Shown here: positions 19,728 to 27,997 of the stretch, piece by piece | How positions within the stretch are numbered: the first letter of the stretch is position 1 | Layout of the letters: each line of letters opens with the position of its first letter | Assembly (NCBI GenBank): GCA_040400085.1 | Contig: JBBAQX010000006.1 | Location: forward strand, 51,349-115,348 | Direction of reading: 5' to 3' | Length of the DNA: 64,000 bases | Source: HNR sp040400085 | GTDB lineage: Bacteria; Actinomycetota; Actinomycetes; Actinomycetales; Microbacteriaceae | The notes under the pieces: generated by a model | Database searches by the model: none | What the model saw: only the letters and a program-made list of their open reading frames with translations | What the model was told of the DNA's origin: nothing | Translations under genes and position numbers: made by a program

Positions 19728-20023
19728 GCCTGAACAAGAACCCACACGATGTCATCATCGCCCCGGTTGTCTCTGAAAAGAGCTACTCTCTGATCGACAC
19801 CAACGGACAGTACACCTTTGAGGTGCGCCCCGACTCCAACAAGACCGAGATCAAGCTCGCTATCGAGAAGATCTTTGATGTCAAGGTTGCGTCGATCAAC
19901 ACGCTGAACCGTAAGGGTAAGACGCGTCGTACCAAGTTCGGACTGGGAAAGCGTAAGGACACCAAGCGTGCCATCGTTACCCTCAAGTCCGGCTCCATCG
20001 ACATCTTCACGGTCGTTAGTTAG
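19724..20023 (+). CDS. rplW: 50S ribosomal protein L23
   Basis: The 99-residue protein at the exit-tunnel mouth binds trigger factor and SRP in well-studied bacteria. PVVSEKSY and FEVRPDSNKTEIKLAIEKIFDVKV are typical. It is coupled to rplD by a 4-base overlap. Confidence 0.97.
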   Translation: MSLNKNPHDVIIAPVVSEKSYSLIDTNGQYTFEVRPDSNKTEIKLAIEKIFDVKVASINTLNRKGKTRRTKFGLGKRKDTKRAIVTLKSGSIDIFTVVS

Positions 20024-20049
20024 ACCAGGAAGTCAAGAGGAATACACAC

Positions 20050-20886
20050 ATGGCTATTCGTAAATACAAGCCCACGACGCCTGGTCGTCGCGGTTCGAGT
20101 GTTGCTGACTTCGCTGAAATCACGCGCTCGACCCCGGAGAAGTCGCTTCTTCGCCCACTCCCCAAGACCGGTGGCCGTAACAGCTCCGGTCGTATCACGA
20201 CCCGTCACATCGGTGGTGGCCACAAGCGCCAGTACCGCGTTATCGACTTCCGTCGTAACGATAAAGACGGCGTGAATGCCAAGGTCGCTCACATCGAGTA
20301 CGACCCCAACCGCACCGCACGTATCGCGTTGCTGCACTTTGTTGACGGCACCAAGCGTTATATCATCGCTCCCAATAAGCTCTCACAGGGCGACATTGTT
20401 GAGTCGGGACCTAACGCCGATATCAAGCCGGGCAACAACCTTCCGCTTCGCAACATCCCGACTGGTACGGTTATCCACGCCATCGAGCTGAAGCCGGGCG
20501 GGGGAGCCAAGATGGCTCGTAGTGCAGGAGCATCGGTTCGTCTCGTTGCTAAGGACGGCCCCTATGCGCAGCTTCGTCTGCCATCGGGTGAAATCCGCAA
20601 CGTTGATGCACGCTGCCGCGCGACCGTTGGAGAGGTCGGCAACGCCGAGCAGTCCAACATCAACTGGGGAAAGGCTGGACGTATGCGCTGGAAGGGCGTT
20701 CGTCCGACCGTTCGTGGTGTTGCCATGAACCCCGTTGACCACCCGCACGGTGGTGGTGAGGGTAAGACCTCCGGTGGTCGCCACCCGGTCAGCCCCTGGG
20801 GCCAGAAAGAAGGCCGCACCCGTCGTCCGAACAAGGAAAGCGACAAACTTATCGTTCGTCGTCGTACCGTCGGCAAGAAGCGCTAG
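20050..20886 (+). CDS. rplB: 50S ribosomal protein L2
   Basis: L2 is needed for subunit joining and peptidyl transferase integrity. It has 278 residues. The conserved VAMNPVDHPHGGGEGK segment with the key His is near 225. An AAGAGGAA site precedes the ATG. Confidence 0.98.
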   Translation: MAIRKYKPTTPGRRGSSVADFAEITRSTPEKSLLRPLPKTGGRNSSGRITTRHIGGGHKRQYRVIDFRRNDKDGVNAKVAHIEYDPNRTARIALLHFVDGTKRYIIAPNKLSQGDIVESGPNADIKPGNNLPLRNIPTGTVIHAIELKPGGGAKMARSAGASVRLVAKDGPYAQLRLPSGEIRNVDARCRATVGEVGNAEQSNINWGKAGRMRWKGVRPTVRGVAMNPVDHPHGGGEGKTSGGRHPVSPWGQKEGRTRRPNKESDKLIVRRRTVGKKR

Positions 20887-20901
20887 TAGGAGTTTTAGAA
20901 G

Positions 20902-21183
20902 ATGCCACGCAGTCTTAAGAAGGGCCCCTTCGTTGACAACCACCTGCTTAGCAAGGTTGTTACCCAGAACGAGGCCAATACAAAGCACGTGATCAAAACC
21001 TGGTCACGCCGTTCAATGATCATCCCTGCAATGTTGGGTCACACCATCGCTGTACATGATGGTCGCAAGCACATTCCGGTGTTCGTCACCGAAACCATGG
21101 TTGGGCACAAGCTCGGAGAGTTTGCACCTACCCGCACCTTCCGTGGACACGTGAAGGACGACAAGAAGGGCCGTCGCCGCTAA
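20902..21183 (+). CDS. rpsS: 30S ribosomal protein S19
   Basis: It has 93 residues, standard length. It begins MPRSLKKGPFVDNHLL and contains GEFAPTRTFRGH. S19 pairs with S13 in the 30S head. It lies 15 bases after rplB with a TAGGAG site. Confidence 0.98.
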   Translation: MPRSLKKGPFVDNHLLSKVVTQNEANTKHVIKTWSRRSMIIPAMLGHTIAVHDGRKHIPVFVTETMVGHKLGEFAPTRTFRGHVKDDKKGRRR

Positions 21184-21208
21184 GCGGCGACGTGAAGGAG
21201 GAGAGAAA

Positions 21209-21592
21209 ATGGTTGAGTCGATCGCACGCGTTCGTCACATCCGCGTAACCCCCATGAAGGCTCGCCGCGTCGTTAACCTGATCCGCGGCAAGCAGGCTGA
21301 GGAAGCACTAGCTATCCTCAAGTTCGCACCTCAGAGTGCGAGCGAGCCGGTGTTCAAGCTTGTTGCTTCGGCAATGGCGAACGCCCGGGTAAAGGCAGAC
21401 GCGACAAACACCTTCCTGGACGAACAGGATCTGTTCGTATCGAAGGCATTCGTTGATGAGGGTGCAACCCTCAAGCGTTTCCGCCCTCGTGCACAGGGAC
21501 GCGCATTCCGTATCAACAAGCGCACCAGCCACATCACGGTCGTCCTGTCGACGCCTGATGAGGCCGTGGCCGGGAAGAAGGGAGCCAAGTAA
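21209..21592 (+). CDS. rplV: 50S ribosomal protein L22
   Basis: It has 127 residues. The long beta-hairpin with RFRPRAQGRAFRINKRTSHI lines the exit tunnel near the macrolide site; no insertion or deletion of the kind linked to resistance is evident. It is preceded by AAGGAGGAG and overlaps rpsC by one base. Confidence 0.98.
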   Translation: MVESIARVRHIRVTPMKARRVVNLIRGKQAEEALAILKFAPQSASEPVFKLVASAMANARVKADATNTFLDEQDLFVSKAFVDEGATLKRFRPRAQGRAFRINKRTSHITVVLSTPDEAVAGKKGAK

Positions 21593-22362
21593 TGGGCCAG
21601 AAAGTAAACCCCTACGGCTTCCGTCTGGGAATCACCACCGACCACGTGTCGCGTTGGTTCTCTGATAGCACAAAGCCGGGTCAGCGTTACGCCGACTATG
21701 TTGCAGAAGATATCAAGATCCGTCAGCTGCTCGCCAAGACGCTTGACCGCGCCGGTGTAGCCCGCATCGAGATTGAGCGTACCCGTGACCGTGTGCGTGT
21801 GGATATCCACACCGCTCGTCCGGGAATCGTTATCGGTCGTCGTGGTGCAGAGGCTGAGCGCATCCGCGCCGACCTCGAAAAGCTCACGGGCAAGCAGATC
21901 CAGCTGAACATCCTCGAGGTGAAGAACCCCGAGGCAGAAGCTCAGCTTGTAGCCCAGGGTATCGCCGAGCAGCTTTCCGCACGTGTGGCTTTCCGCCGCG
22001 CAATGCGTAAGGGGCTGCAGGGTGCGCAGCGTACGTCCACCGTAAAGGGTGTTCGTATCCAGGTCTCCGGCCGTCTTGGCGGCGCCGAGATGAGCCGTTC
22101 GGAGTTCTACCGTGAAGGACGCGTGCCTCTGCACACCCTTCGCGCAAACATCGACTACGGCTTCTACGAGGCAAAGACCACTTTCGGCCGCATTGGCGTG
22201 AAGGTATGGATCTACAAGGGTGACATCACCAACAAGGAACTCGCTCGCGAGCAGGCGTCTCAGAAGTCGTCTCGCCCCGAGCGCGGTGACCGCCGTCGTG
22301 CGCCGCGTAACAACGCGCCGCAGACCGAGGCAGCACCGGCTGTAGCAGGAGCGGAGAAGTAA
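21592..22362 (+). CDS. rpsC: 30S ribosomal protein S3
   Basis: It has 256 residues. It carries the KH-domain GRRGAEAERIRADL (about 82-95) and the C-terminal domain, plus a basic Ala/Pro-rich tail. S3 forms part of the mRNA entry helicase. It is coupled to rplV through TAATG. Confidence 0.98.
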   Translation: MGQKVNPYGFRLGITTDHVSRWFSDSTKPGQRYADYVAEDIKIRQLLAKTLDRAGVARIEIERTRDRVRVDIHTARPGIVIGRRGAEAERIRADLEKLTGKQIQLNILEVKNPEAEAQLVAQGIAEQLSARVAFRRAMRKGLQGAQRTSTVKGVRIQVSGRLGGAEMSRSEFYREGRVPLHTLRANIDYGFYEAKTTFGRIGVKVWIYKGDITNKELAREQASQKSSRPERGDRRRAPRNNAPQTEAAPAVAGAEK

Positions 22363-22364
22363 AT

Positions 22365-22784
22365 ATGCTCATTCCACGTCGAGTTAAGTACCGCAAGCAA
22401 CACCACCCAGGTCGTAAGGGCCAGGCAACCGGTGGCACCACAGTGAGCTTCGGTGAGTACGGCATCCAGGCTCTTACACCTGCTTACGTGACCAACCGTC
22501 AGATCGAGTCCGCTCGTATCGCCATGACGCGTCACATCAAGCGCGGTGGAAAAGTATGGATTAACATCTATCCCGACCGTCCCCTCACCAAGAAGCCTGC
22601 GGAAACCCGCATGGGTTCCGGTAAGGGTTCACCGGAGTGGTGGGTAGCAAACGTCAAGCCGGGCCGCGTCCTTTTCGAGGTCGCCGGTGTGAGCGAGGAA
22701 CTAGCACGTGAGGCGCTCACCCGCGCAATTCACAAGCTTCCGCTCAAGGCCCGCATTATCAAGCGAGAGGAGGGTGACGCGTAA
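22365..22784 (+). CDS. rplP: 50S ribosomal protein L16
   Basis: It has 139 residues, standard, beginning MLIPRRVKYRKQHHPGRKG with the conserved MGSGKGSPEWWVA. It contacts the A-site tRNA elbow region. It overlaps rpmC by one base. Confidence 0.98.
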   Translation: MLIPRRVKYRKQHHPGRKGQATGGTTVSFGEYGIQALTPAYVTNRQIESARIAMTRHIKRGGKVWINIYPDRPLTKKPAETRMGSGKGSPEWWVANVKPGRVLFEVAGVSEELAREALTRAIHKLPLKARIIKREEGDA

Positions 22785-23110
22785 TGGCTATTGGATCTAA
22801 AGAGCTGAACCCCGCTGAGCTCGACACCTTCGAGGACGAGCGCCTCGTCGAAGAGCTCCGCAAAGCAAAGGGTGAACTGTTCAACCTGCGTTTTCAGTCG
22901 GCCACAGGCCAGCTCGAAAGCCACGGCCGCGTTCGCCAGGTAAAGCGCGACATCGCTCGCATTTACACCGTAATTCGTGAGCGCGAGCTCGGAATTCGGG
23001 CAACGCCTGCTCCTCTTGAGGCTTCTGCCGCCAAGAAGACTGCTGCGAAGAAGACCAAGAAGGCCGATGCTGCTCCTGCTGCTGACGCTGCAGAAACGAA
23101 GGAGGCCTAG
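22784..23110 (+). CDS. rpmC: 50S ribosomal protein L29 with long Ala/Lys tail
   Basis: The first about 75 residues are a normal L29 helical hairpin (LRKAKGELFNLRFQSATGQL). The remaining about 33 residues are a low-complexity Lys/Ala tail (AKKTAAKKTKKADAAP), so the 108-residue protein is longer than the usual 65-80. Such tails occur in Microbacteriaceae. It is coupled to rplP by TAATG. Confidence 0.96.
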   Translation: MAIGSKELNPAELDTFEDERLVEELRKAKGELFNLRFQSATGQLESHGRVRQVKRDIARIYTVIRERELGIRATPAPLEASAAKKTAAKKTKKADAAPAADAAETKEA

Positions 23111-23112
23111 TC

Positions 23113-23430
23113 ATGGCAAAGGTCGAAGAAAAGACCGACGGCCACGCATCGGCCGCGCACGATGTTCGTGACGAGGAAGCTCGCGGTTACCGCAAGTCTC
23201 GCCGCGGCATCGTTACCAGCGACAAGATGGACAAGACCATTGTTGTAGAGGTTGAGGACCGCGTAAAGCACCCCCTCTATGGCAAGGTTATCCGCCGTAC
23301 GTCCAAGGTGAAGGCACACGATGAGAACAACACCGCTGGTGTTGGAGACCTCGTGCTCATCAACGAGACCCGTCCGACTAGCGCTACAAAGCGCTGGCGC
23401 CTGGTCGAGATTCTCGAGAAGGCTAAGTAA
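23113..23430 (+). CDS. rpsQ: 30S ribosomal protein S17
   Basis: It has 105 residues. An N-terminal extension of about 30 polar residues precedes the S17 core (GIVTSDKMDKTIVVEVEDRV, then ETRPTSATKRWRLVEI). The start at 23113 is 2 bases after the rpmC stop with GGAGG inside the end of rpmC. Confidence 0.96.
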   Translation: MAKVEEKTDGHASAAHDVRDEEARGYRKSRRGIVTSDKMDKTIVVEVEDRVKHPLYGKVIRRTSKVKAHDENNTAGVGDLVLINETRPTSATKRWRLVEILEKAK

Positions 23431-23461
23431 GCCGCGAGGCCTACTTAAGAAGGAGTAAGAA

Positions 23462-23833
23462 GTGATTCAACAGGAATCCAGAGTCAAGGTTGCCGATAAC
23501 ACCGGCGCCAAGGAGCTGCTTACCATCCGCGTTCTCGGCGGCTCGGGTCGTCGTTACGCAGGATTGGGTGACACCATCGTTGCAACCGTGAAGGATGCTA
23601 TCCCCGGTGGAAACGTCAAGAAGGGTGACATCGTTAAGGCAGTCATCGTTCGCACGAAGAAGGAAACTCGTCGTCCAGACGGTTCCTACATCAAGTTCGA
23701 CGAGAACGCCGCCGTTATCCTGAAGAGCACCGAGGGTGATCCCCGCGGGACTCGTATCTTCGGACCGGTCGGTCGTGAGCTTCGCGATAAGAAGTTCATG
23801 AAGATCGTCTCGCTGGCGCCGGAGGTAATTTAA
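23462..23833 (+). CDS. rplN: 50S ribosomal protein L14
   Basis: It has 123 residues from GTG 23462 (MIQQESRVKVADNTGAKELL) with AAGGAG about 6 bases upstream. The highly conserved core is intact. It is the first gene of the segment that corresponds to the spc operon, with no clear promoter in the 31-base gap, so read-through from S10 is likely. Confidence 0.98.
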   Translation: MIQQESRVKVADNTGAKELLTIRVLGGSGRRYAGLGDTIVATVKDAIPGGNVKKGDIVKAVIVRTKKETRRPDGSYIKFDENAAVILKSTEGDPRGTRIFGPVGRELRDKKFMKIVSLAPEVI

Positions 23834-23835
23834 TT

Positions 23836-24195
23836 ATGGCTAACATCAAAAAAGGTGACATCGTAGAGGTCATCTCGGGTCCCAAGCAGGACCGCGGTGG
23901 ATACCGTGAGAAGCAGGGTCGTGTTCTTGAGGTTCTTACCGAAAAGAACCGCGTCATCGTTGAGGGCGTCAACTACGTGAAGAAGCACGTACGCGTGAGT
24001 CAGACCAACCGCGGATCGAAGGAGGGCGGCATCGAAACTCACGAGGCTCCCATCCACGTATCCAACGTTGCTCTCATCGATCCCAAGACCAAGAAGCCTA
24101 CTCGTGTAGGTTTCCGCGTCGAAGAAGTAGAGAAAGACGGCGTCACAAAGACGGTTCGTGTTCGCTACGCCAAGAAGTCAGGTAAGGACCTCTAA
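23836..24195 (+). CDS. rplX: 50S ribosomal protein L24
   Basis: It has 119 residues with an N-terminal KOW motif (KKGDIVEVISGPKQDRGGYR) and the conserved VEGVNYVKKHV. It is an assembly initiator of the 50S subunit. It overlaps rplE by one base. Confidence 0.97.
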   Translation: MANIKKGDIVEVISGPKQDRGGYREKQGRVLEVLTEKNRVIVEGVNYVKKHVRVSQTNRGSKEGGIETHEAPIHVSNVALIDPKTKKPTRVGFRVEEVEKDGVTKTVRVRYAKKSGKDL

Positions 24196-24779
24196 TGACA
24201 GCAACCGAGGCTGCTGCTCCCGCTGGCAAAATCCAGCCGAGACTGAAGCAGAAATACAAGAACGAGATCGTTGCACAGCTCACTGCTGACTTGGGTTACA
24301 CCAACGTCAACCAGGTTCCCGGGCTTGTGAAGATCGTTGTAAACACCGGTGTGGGTGAAGCAGCACGCGATGGCAAGGTCATCGACGGCGCTATTGCTGA
24401 TCTCACCAAAATCACGGGTCAGAAGCCTATGGTTACGAAGGCTCGCAAGTCTATCGCGCAGTTCAAGCTGCGTGAAGGCCAGGCCATCGGCGCACACGTT
24501 ACCCTTCGTGGTGACCGTGCGTGGGAATTTCTCGATCGGCTCCTGTCGCTCGCGCTTCCCCGTATCCGTGACTTCCGTGGTTTGAGCCCGCGTCAGTTCG
24601 ACGGAAATGGAAACTACACGTTCGGTCTGACCGAGCAGAGCGTTTTCCACGAAATCGATCAGGACAAGATCGACCGTGTTCGCGGTTTCGACATCACTGT
24701 CGTGACAACAGCGAAGACGGATGACGAGGGTCGCGCACTTCTTAAGGCGCTCGGCTTCCCGTTTAAGTCGGAAGACTAA
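24195..24779 (+). CDS. rplE: 50S ribosomal protein L5
   Basis: It has 194 residues and binds 5S rRNA and P-site tRNA. Visible signatures are KIVVNTGVGEAARD, TGQKPMVTKARKSIAQFKLR and FPRIRD-like LPRIRDFRGL. In many actinobacteria rpsN (rpsZ, S14) follows; here 186 non-coding bases follow instead. Confidence 0.97.
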   Translation: MTATEAAAPAGKIQPRLKQKYKNEIVAQLTADLGYTNVNQVPGLVKIVVNTGVGEAARDGKVIDGAIADLTKITGQKPMVTKARKSIAQFKLREGQAIGAHVTLRGDRAWEFLDRLLSLALPRIRDFRGLSPRQFDGNGNYTFGLTEQSVFHEIDQDKIDRVRGFDITVVTTAKTDDEGRALLKALGFPFKSED

Positions 24780-24842
24780 AAATTTTGATAGCCGTTGAAT
24801 TTCCAATCGTGTCAGGAAAACCAGCGGATATCGAGTAAGGTT

Positions 24843-24880
24843 GATCGGGTGACCTTTGCGCATGCAGGGGTCACCCGATC
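24843..24880 (+). promoter_or_regulatory. 12-bp hairpin in the rplE-rpsH gap
   Basis: GATCGGGTGACC and GGTCACCCGATC pair perfectly around a 14-base loop. It lies where rpsN would be in related operons, 86 bases before rpsH. In E. coli S8 represses the spc operon by binding an L5 mRNA hairpin; a similar role here is speculation. There is no T-run. Confidence 0.6.
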
Positions 24881-24965
24881 GATCACAAATGAATACACCT
24901 CAACCACCACAGGTCCTCAGCCGTGTAACGACTGAAGGAAACCAGGCGAGAAAGAAGACACACAC

Positions 24966-25364
24966 ATGACAATGACAGATCCGGTCGCAGACCTGCTGAC
25001 CAGACTGCGCAACGCCAATTCGGCGTACCACGACGAGGTGAAGCTGCCCGGCAGCAAGCTGAAGTCAAACATCGCGGATATCCTCAAAAAAGAGGGTTAC
25101 ATCGCGGACTGGAAGGTAGAGGATGCCCGCGTAGGCACGACCCTCACCCTCTCACTCAAATACGGTCCCAACCGTGAGCGTTCTATCGTAGGAATCAAGC
25201 GCGTCTCTAAGCCTGGTCTCCGCGTTTACGCAAAGTCGACAGAAATCCCCACCGTTCTCGGTGGTCTTGGCGTTGCAATCCTGTCCACCTCCTCCGGTCT
25301 TCTTACAGACCGTCAGGCCGAGAAGAAGGGTGTAGGCGGGGAAGTCCTCGCTTACGTATGGTAG
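24966..25364 (+). CDS. rpsH: 30S ribosomal protein S8
   Basis: It has 132 residues, with TDPVADLLTRLRNANSAYHDEVKLP at the start and TSSGLLTDRQAEKKGVGGEVLAYVW at the end. ATG 24966 or ATG 24972 could be the start. It is a primary 16S rRNA binder. Confidence 0.97.
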   Translation: MTMTDPVADLLTRLRNANSAYHDEVKLPGSKLKSNIADILKKEGYIADWKVEDARVGTTLTLSLKYGPNRERSIVGIKRVSKPGLRVYAKSTEIPTVLGGLGVAILSTSSGLLTDRQAEKKGVGGEVLAYVW

Positions 25365-25370
25365 ACACTA

Positions 25371-25907
25371 ATGTCACGTATTGGAAGACTTCCCATTAGC
25401 ATCCCTGCCGGGGTCGACATTAAAGTCGCCGGACAGGATGTAACTGTAAAGGGTCCGAAGGGCGAGCTGAAGCTTGTCGTTTCGCAGCCGATTGCAGTAG
25501 CCATTGATGAAGGACACGTTCACGTAACTCGTCCGAATGATGAGCGCGAATCACGTTCGCTGCACGGTTTGACCCGCACACTGATCCAGAACCAGATTAT
25601 CGGCGTAACAGAGGGCTACTCAAAGGGCCTTGAGGTTGTCGGTACCGGTTATCGTGTATCAGCAAAGGGTTCCGGAGTCGAGTTTGCTCTCGGCTTCTCG
25701 CACCCTGTCATCGTTGAGCCGCCAGCAGGAATCACCTTTGAGGTGGAGGGCAACAACAAGCTCACTGTGCGCGGAATCGACAAGCAAGCTGTCGGTGAGG
25801 CAGCTGCAAACATCCGCAAGATCCGGAAGCCAGAACCCTACAAGGGTAAGGGCGTTCGGTATGCGGGCGAAGTTGTTCGCCGCAAGGCTGGAAAGGCTGG
25901 TAAGTAA
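25371..25907 (+). CDS. rplF: 50S ribosomal protein L6
   Basis: It has 178 residues, two tandem L6 folds, with MSRIGRLPISIPAGVD and the C-terminal KIRKPEPYKGKGVRYAGE motif. It binds the sarcin-ricin loop region. It lies 6 bases after rpsH. Confidence 0.98.
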   Translation: MSRIGRLPISIPAGVDIKVAGQDVTVKGPKGELKLVVSQPIAVAIDEGHVHVTRPNDERESRSLHGLTRTLIQNQIIGVTEGYSKGLEVVGTGYRVSAKGSGVEFALGFSHPVIVEPPAGITFEVEGNNKLTVRGIDKQAVGEAAANIRKIRKPEPYKGKGVRYAGEVVRRKAGKAGK

Positions 25908-25909
25908 CC

Positions 25910-26281
25910 ATGGCCGTAGTTAAGAGTGGCAAAAGCCGCACAGCGGCGCGAGCACGTCGTCACACACGTCTTCGTAAGAAGATTGAGGGCACGGCTCTCC
26001 GTCCACGCCTTGTTGTAACCCGTTCGGCACGTCACGTGTTTGTTCAGGTTATCGATGACGCACAGGGGCACACCCTGGCATCGGCATCGACCATGGAAGC
26101 AGACCTTCGTGCGTTTGACGGTGACAAGACCGCAAAATCTCGTAAGGTTGGCGAATTGGTAGCCGAACGCGCAAAGCTTGCCGGTATTGAGGCAGTTGTA
26201 TTTGACCGTGGTGGTAGCAAGTACGCAGGTCGCGTTGCTGCTATCGCTGACGGAGCTCGAGAGGCAGGTTTGAACCTGTGA
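25910..26281 (+). CDS. rplR: 50S ribosomal protein L18
   Basis: It has 123 residues and binds 5S rRNA. It shows the basic N-terminus ARARRHTRLRKKIEGT, then RPRLVVTRSARHVFVQVID and FDRGGSKYAGRVAAIADGAR. It is 2 bases after rplF. Confidence 0.97.
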   Translation: MAVVKSGKSRTAARARRHTRLRKKIEGTALRPRLVVTRSARHVFVQVIDDAQGHTLASASTMEADLRAFDGDKTAKSRKVGELVAERAKLAGIEAVVFDRGGSKYAGRVAAIADGAREAGLNL

Positions 26282-26304
26282 GCAACGATAAGAAGGAGCA
26301 AGAG

Positions 26305-27030
26305 GTGTCTGCAGAAGCAGCGACCACCGAGAACACTGCTGCTACGGCCAGTGATGCTCAGGTGACCGAGGCGGCAACCGCCGAGGCGTCCGCAGCGGAT
26401 AACCGCAACGAGCCCCGCGAGGCCCGTCGTGGAAGCCGTGAGCGCAACCCTAACCGCGGAGAGCGCGGAAGTCGCGACAACGCAGACAAGAACCAGTTCT
26501 TGGAGCGTGTGGTTACCATTAACCGTGTTTCGAAGGTTGTGAAAGGTGGTCGTCGCTTCAGCTTCACCGCCCTCGTAGTCGTCGGTGACGGAAACGGTAC
26601 CGTCGGAGTTGGATACGGAAAGGCGAAGGAAGTTCCTCTCGCTATTTCCAAGGGCGTTGAAGAAGCGAAGAAGAACTTCTTCCGAGTTCCCCGCGTCCGC
26701 AAGACTATTCCCCATCCGGTTCAGGGTGAGGCGGCAGCCGGAGTTGTCCTGCTACGTCCCGCCGCAGCTGGTACCGGTGTTATCGCCGGTGGACCGGTTC
26801 GCGCCGTACTCGAGTGTGCAGGTATCCACGACGTGCTCAGCAAGTCGCTCGGTTCCTCGAACACTATCAACATCGTGCACGCCACAGTGACTGCGCTGAA
26901 GCAACTCGAAGAGCCGCGCGCAGTTGCAGCCCGTCGTGGTCTTGACTTCGACCAGGTTGCTCCTGATCGTCTCGTACGTGCAGAAGCAGAGGCTGCAGCG
27001 GAAGCTGCAGCAGCGAAGGCAGGTGCCTAA
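26305..27030 (+). CDS. rpsE: 30S ribosomal protein S5 with long N-terminal extension
   Basis: The start is placed at GTG 26305 because AAGGAG lies 6 bases before it. GTG 26278, which overlaps the rplR stop by 4 bases, is the alternative and adds nine residues. The 241-residue product has about 65 residues of Ala/Glu/Thr then Arg/Gly-rich extension, then the S5 core (NRVSKVVKGGRRFSFTALVV) with the fidelity loops, and an Ala/Glu tail. The core is standard; the extensions are common in this group. Confidence 0.95.
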   Translation: MSAEAATTENTAATASDAQVTEAATAEASAADNRNEPREARRGSRERNPNRGERGSRDNADKNQFLERVVTINRVSKVVKGGRRFSFTALVVVGDGNGTVGVGYGKAKEVPLAISKGVEEAKKNFFRVPRVRKTIPHPVQGEAAAGVVLLRPAAAGTGVIAGGPVRAVLECAGIHDVLSKSLGSSNTINIVHATVTALKQLEEPRAVAARRGLDFDQVAPDRLVRAEAEAAAEAAAAKAGA

Positions 27031-27215
27031 TGGCTAAGAGCCTGAAAATCACACAGATCAAGTCAAAAATTAGCGAGAAGCAGAACCAGCGCGACACGCT
27101 TCGCAGCCTGGGGCTTCGCAAGATTGGTCAGTCGACCATCCGCGAAGACAACAAGGTGAACCGTGGTTACGTTAATACTGTTGCTCACTTGGTCAAGGTT
27201 GAGGAGATCGACTAA
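27030..27215 (+). CDS. rpmD: 50S ribosomal protein L30
   Basis: It has 61 residues, standard, with KITQIKSKISEKQNQRDTLRS. It is coupled to rpsE and rplO by TAATG overlaps on both sides. Confidence 0.97.
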   Translation: MAKSLKITQIKSKISEKQNQRDTLRSLGLRKIGQSTIREDNKVNRGYVNTVAHLVKVEEID

Positions 27216-27820
27216 TGGCTGATGAAAAGAAAGAAGCAGAGAACGTGGAGACTGTAGAGGCGCCCGCAAAAAAGGCGTCGGCTAAAAAGGCTCCTGCCAA
27301 GAAGGCTGACGCCGCACAGGCAGAGACCAAGACGGCAACTAAGTCTGCTCCCAAGAAGGCTGCAGAGCCGACCGAAAAGCGCGAGCAGGTTCTGAAGGTG
27401 CATCATCTTCGTCCAGCGCCCGGAGCCAAGAAGGACCGTACTCGTGTGGGCCGTGGTGAAGGTTCAAAGGGTAAGACCGCGGGTCGTGGTACCAAGGGTA
27501 CTAAGGCTCGATACCAGGTTCGCGTTGGATTCGAGGGTGGGCAGATGCCGCTGCACATGCGCACCCCGAAGCTCCGTGGATTCAAGAACCCGTTCCGTGT
27601 TGAGTTCCAGGTCGTAAACCTGAGCAAACTCGCTGAGCTCTACCCGAAGGGCGGTGACGTTACCATTGGTGACCTCGTCGCTAAGGGTGCGGTTCGCAAG
27701 AACGAGCGTGTCAAGGTCCTTGGTGACGGAGATATCGCTGTCAAGCTGAATGTAGCTGTCGACAAGGTCTCGAGCTCAGCTGAGCAGAAGATTGTCGCCG
27801 CAGGCGGTTCAGTAAACTAG
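27215..27820 (+). CDS. rplO: 50S ribosomal protein L15 with histone-like N-terminal extension
   Basis: It has 201 residues against the usual about 147. The first about 55 residues are Ala/Lys-rich with AKK repeats resembling histone H1 tails. The L15 core follows: LKVHHLRPAPGAKKDRTRVG, GRGTKGTKAR and GFEGGQMPLHMRTPKLRGF. The TAATG overlap with rpmD supports the long form. It ends the spc segment before a large inverted repeat. Confidence 0.95.
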   Translation: MADEKKEAENVETVEAPAKKASAKKAPAKKADAAQAETKTATKSAPKKAAEPTEKREQVLKVHHLRPAPGAKKDRTRVGRGEGSKGKTAGRGTKGTKARYQVRVGFEGGQMPLHMRTPKLRGFKNPFRVEFQVVNLSKLAELYPKGGDVTIGDLVAKGAVRKNERVKVLGDGDIAVKLNVAVDKVSSSAEQKIVAAGGSVN

Positions 27821-27828
27821 TTCATTCG

Positions 27829-27901
27829 TGTGAGGCAATGCTCTGCCCTTTCAAAGGTAAATTTTCATACTTTTGTGAATAAAGGTAGGCATTGCCTCAC
27901 A
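27829..27901. repeat. Large inverted repeat between rplO and secY
   Basis: TGTGAGGCAATGC (27829-27841) and GCATTGCCTCACA (27889-27901) are perfect 13-base arms. A second layer pairs CCTTT with AAAGG, and CCTTTCAAAGG makes a small internal stem. It ends just before the secY promoter. It may terminate or process the ribosomal transcript, though it has no T-run. Confidence 0.7.
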
Positions 27902-27904
27902 TAT

Positions 27905-27934
27905 TTGCCAACATTGAGTATAAATATCTAGTAT
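27905..27934 (+). promoter_or_regulatory. Candidate secY-adk-map promoter
   Basis: TTGCCA (27905-27910) and TAGTAT (27929-27934) are separated by 18 bases in an AT-rich patch 64 bases before secY. Confidence 0.6.
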
Positions 27935-27997
27935 GCTCGATTATTGGTTACCTCACCTCGCCGTTGGGGGAAACGGTACACAAAGCAGGAGGCTTTT

